From Bacteroidota bacterium (lineage in GTDB: Bacteria > Bacteroidota > Bacteroidia > Flavobacteriales > Flavobacteriaceae): a stretch of 7,644 bases of DNA. Numbering within the stretch: position 1 is the stretch's first letter; each line of letters begins with the position of its first letter. The translations under genes were made by a program, and so were the position numbers. The DNA lies in the NCBI GenBank assembly GCA_022560715.1, contig JADFSQ010000083.1, positions 1 through 7,644 of the forward strand, in the 5' to 3' direction. Positions 6,687 to 7,644 of the stretch are shown one piece after another. Under the pieces are notes generated by a model. It saw only the letters and a program-made list of their open reading frames with translations, searched no databases and was not told the DNA's origin.

Positions 6687-6840
6687 TCATAAAAAATCAA
6701 ACAATCTATTTTTTATAAATCTTTCGTGAAATGAACAAAATATACCTTTCACACTTGGATTACCTATTAGAATTACGTACTTGTCTTTTGCTTGTTCTAT
6801 TAGAATTACATATTTGACATTGCTTGTATGAATATGACAT
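6687..6840 (-). pseudogene. Hypothetical CxxC mini-ORF (26 aa), possibly one frameshifted CxxC...CxxH gene
   Basis: From the ATG at 6840 (with GGAG 5 nt upstream) the frame reads 26 codons to the TAA at 6760-6762, with a CQIC pair at residues 8-11 and a basic Asn/Arg/Lys-rich tail. One base on, the neighbouring frame is open to a TGA at 6687-6689 and reads NPSVKGIFCSFHERF, with a C-x2-H pair. Joined by a +1 shift at the stop, the two halves would make one protein of about 50 residues with C-x2-C and C-x2-H, a zinc-binding pattern like that of its two neighbours. A direct repeat (6764-6828) covers most of the first half. An indel mutation is the simplest explanation. A chance reading of both halves is also possible, and I recognise no family. 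Confidence 0.3.
6764..6828. repeat. Two-copy tandem repeat, period 33 bp
   Basis: Two units begin at 6764 and 6797 with the same 13 bases (CTATTAGAATTAC) and both end in TTGCTTGT. The middles differ by a few substitutions and a 1-base gap. On the minus strand one frame repeats KYVILI and the frame with the ATG repeats NSNR. Two units with no spacer variation are not a CRISPR array. Confidence 0.65.
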
Positions 6841-6855
6841 TTTCACTCCGTGAAA
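6841..6855. repeat. Small hairpin overlapping a possible ribosome site
   Basis: TTTCAC and GTGAAA form a 6-bp inverted repeat around a 3-nt loop. On the minus strand the loop is GGA, part of the GGAG in front of the ATG at 6840. If transcribed, the site would sit in the loop of a hairpin directly before the start codon. Confidence 0.35.
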
Positions 6856-6866
6856 GTAACAATCCT

Positions 6867-6894
6867 TTTTGTATATACAAAAGTATATACAAAA
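6867..6894. promoter_or_regulatory. Tandem GTATATAC palindromes, candidate operator
   Basis: The 12-mer GTATATACAAAA occurs twice with no gap (6871-6882 and 6883-6894). The first copy lies inside a perfect 16-bp palindrome, TTTTGTATATACAAAA (6867-6882). On the minus strand the join reads TACTTTTG, an exact fit to the Bacteroidota -7 element TAnnTTTG, though a TTTG at the usual upstream distance is not evident. The minus-strand ATG at 6840 would lie a short leader downstream. This fits a promoter with an overlapping repressor or sigma-factor site controlling the minus-strand mini-ORFs. Confidence 0.42.
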
Positions 6895-7055
6895 TGTTCA
6901 AAAAGAGGTTTATAAACATATATATAATATAATACATATATTATATCACACTTAATATAAATAAAAGTATATAAAGAATATATCTGTATATATATTATAT
7001 AATAAATAATAAAAATAATAAAAATAAATAAATATAAAAAATAATAAAAATAAAA

Positions 7056-7274
7056 ATGAAAATAATATTAGTAAGCATAAAGACAAGAAGAAATAATTTA
7101 ATAGAGAGTATTAAAGACATGAAGAGATTAAACTTTAATATAGAAGTTATTAGGCACTATGAACAGCAATTAAGTGTAGTGGTTAATACCATAAAGCAAC
7201 AAGAAGAACACGACGACAAACAGAAACTATTGTTTGCACAACAAGAAATTAAATTCACTACTCTTAAGGGTTAG
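7056..7274 (+). CDS. Hypothetical 72-aa coiled-coil-like protein
   Basis: The frame starts MKIILVSIKTRRNN and is rich in Lys, Glu, Gln and Ile. The middle part (about residues 15-66) lacks Pro and Gly and has a spacing of hydrophobic residues that suggests one or two long helices or a coiled coil. There is no signal peptide, membrane segment or Cys. No Shine-Dalgarno precedes it, only an A-rich leader, as is typical for the phylum. It is the first of three small plus-strand genes. Small Lys/Glu/Gln-rich helical proteins are common in phages and mobile islands, but I do not recognise this one. Confidence 0.6.
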   Translation: MKIILVSIKTRRNNLIESIKDMKRLNFNIEVIRHYEQQLSVVVNTIKQQEEHDDKQKLLFAQQEIKFTTLKG

Positions 7275-7335
7275 TCCATAAGTCTGATATACTTTTTATA
7301 TATCTCAAAGGAAAACCCCATTATCACTAATCATA

Positions 7336-7446
7336 ATGAACACAATAAAACAAATTGCATATAGGATACTATCCTTATTCCAAAGAAAGTATATGGATTT
7401 ATCAATAATTCAAAAACTAAAAGAAAAAGGTATAAGGATTTACTAA
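7336..7446 (+). CDS. Hypothetical 36-aa basic peptide
   Basis: The frame begins MNTIKQIAYRILSLFQRKYM and ends with the TAA at 7444-7446. It is strongly basic, with an amphipathic first half (hydrophobic I, L, F between K and R) and probable helical character. Its stop shares its last A with the next gene's ATG (TAATG), which is the best evidence that both are translated. No Shine-Dalgarno lies close to its ATG. It is too short to assign; an antimicrobial, toxin-like or membrane-associated peptide is conceivable but not shown. Confidence 0.45.
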   Translation: MNTIKQIAYRILSLFQRKYMDLSIIQKLKEKGIRIY

Positions 7447-7559
7447 TGGAAAAATTAAAATGTTGGAAATGCAGAAATAAAGAAAATTGCAACCACGACA
7501 CACCACCACAAATAAAAGAATTAAATAAGATAATATCACAAGCAATAAACAACACTTAA
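7446..7559 (+). CDS. Hypothetical 37-aa Cys/His-rich mini-protein
   Basis: The ATG at 7446 overlaps the stop of the preceding frame (TAATG) and has AAGGA 7 nt upstream, so reinitiation is plausible. The product starts MEKLKCWKCRNKENCNHD. Residues C6, C9, C15 and H17 give C-x2-C-x5-C-x-H, a compact metal-binding pattern, followed by a short helical tail of Ile, Lys and Asn. It resembles the minus-strand mini-proteins of this stretch in style (one CxxC site and little else) but not in sequence. I recognise no family. Confidence 0.5.
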   Translation: MEKLKCWKCRNKENCNHDTPPQIKELNKIISQAINNT

Positions 7560-7578
7560 AAAAGGGCTTATAGAACCC

Positions 7579-7641
7579 CACCACACGACTTTAATATAAA
7601 AGTTGAAATAACCATAAGTCTTTTTAGGTTTATTCGTGGTG
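7579..7641. repeat. Nested inverted repeats at the right edge
   Basis: CACCACACGA (7579-7588) pairs with TCGTGGTG (7634-7641) with bulged bases. Inside it, ACTTT (7588-7592) and AAAGT (7599-7603) form a second small stem. The segment holds no reading frame with a start and follows the last small plus-strand gene. It could be a structured 3' end, a terminator or a recombination site. The window ends 3 bases later, so its full extent is not visible. Confidence 0.3.
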
Positions 7642-7644
7642 TTT

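Larger units (their letters stand above)
6841..7055. other. Gene-free A+T-rich divergent intergenic region
   Basis: No credible reading frame is seen in these 215 bases. From about 6900 the sequence is nearly pure A+T, with alternating TATATA tracts to about 7000 and then an imperfect AATAAAAATAA run up to the ATG at 7056. It separates minus-strand mini-ORFs from plus-strand mini-ORFs and should hold both promoters. No clear plus-strand match to the Bacteroidota TAnnTTTG element is found. The DNA would melt and bend easily, but no iteron set or DnaA boxes are visible, so an origin is not claimed. Confidence 0.6.

Noticed and set aside
6764..6828. Possible CRISPR array
   Set aside because: There are only two diverged units, directly abutting and without spacers, and no cas genes nearby.
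7331..7555. Minus-strand hydrophobic frame of 74 codons
   Set aside because: It is antisense to the coupled plus-strand mini-genes. Its Phe/Leu content is what the complement of Lys/Glu/Asn codons gives, and it has no start context.
6266..7644. Insertion sequence or integron
   Set aside because: No transposase or integrase frame is present, terminal inverted repeats and target duplications cannot be matched, and the edge structure at 7579-7641 lacks the conserved ends of an attC site.

Overview
The window looks like chromosomal DNA of a Bacteroidota bacterium, most likely a member of Flavobacteriia. The reasons are the low GC content, A-rich start regions with few Shine-Dalgarno sequences, the protein families present (a DUF885 hydrolase, a DUF1272 protein and a hydroxyproline-type DapA-family enzyme), and short hairpin repeats of a kind I know from Flavobacteriaceae. 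The genus cannot be fixed from this window.

Positions 18-5585 hold a tight minus-strand operon read right to left. In transcription order it encodes an NADP-type alpha-ketoglutarate semialdehyde dehydrogenase, a secreted or lipid-free periplasmic DUF885 metallohydrolase, a 4-hydroxyproline 2-epimerase and a DadA-like FAD oxidoreductase (probable D-hydroxyproline dehydrogenase). Gene junctions are a 4-nt gap, an 8-nt overlap and a 1-nt gap. Together these are the enzymes of trans-4-hydroxyproline catabolism (epimerase, oxidase, deaminase, semialdehyde dehydrogenase, ending in 2-oxoglutarate). The DUF885 protein could release hydroxyproline from collagen-type peptides, but that is inference.

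Positions 5586-6270, directly upstream of the operon, are a decay zone. A DUF1272 zinc-binding gene carries an in-frame TAA and has lost one zinc cysteine. Beyond it lies only the C-terminal part of a DapA-family gene of the kind that serves as the pathway's deaminase. Each remnant is followed by a short hairpin repeat, and one of these repeats supplies the strong Shine-Dalgarno of the dehydrogenase gene. As drawn, the local pathway lacks its deaminase unless a complete copy exists elsewhere.

Positions 6266-7644 are a more AT-rich accessory stretch. Its minus strand carries three very small reading frames with CxxC zinc-binding patterns (49 aa; 33 or 49 aa; 26 aa and possibly frameshifted). 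Next comes a nearly pure A+T region with a tandem GTATATAC palindrome at its left side. The plus strand then has three small genes (72, 36 and 37 aa), the last two joined by a TAATG overlap and the last again Cys/His-rich. None belongs to a family I recognise. No transposase, integrase, tRNA, rRNA or CRISPR array is visible.
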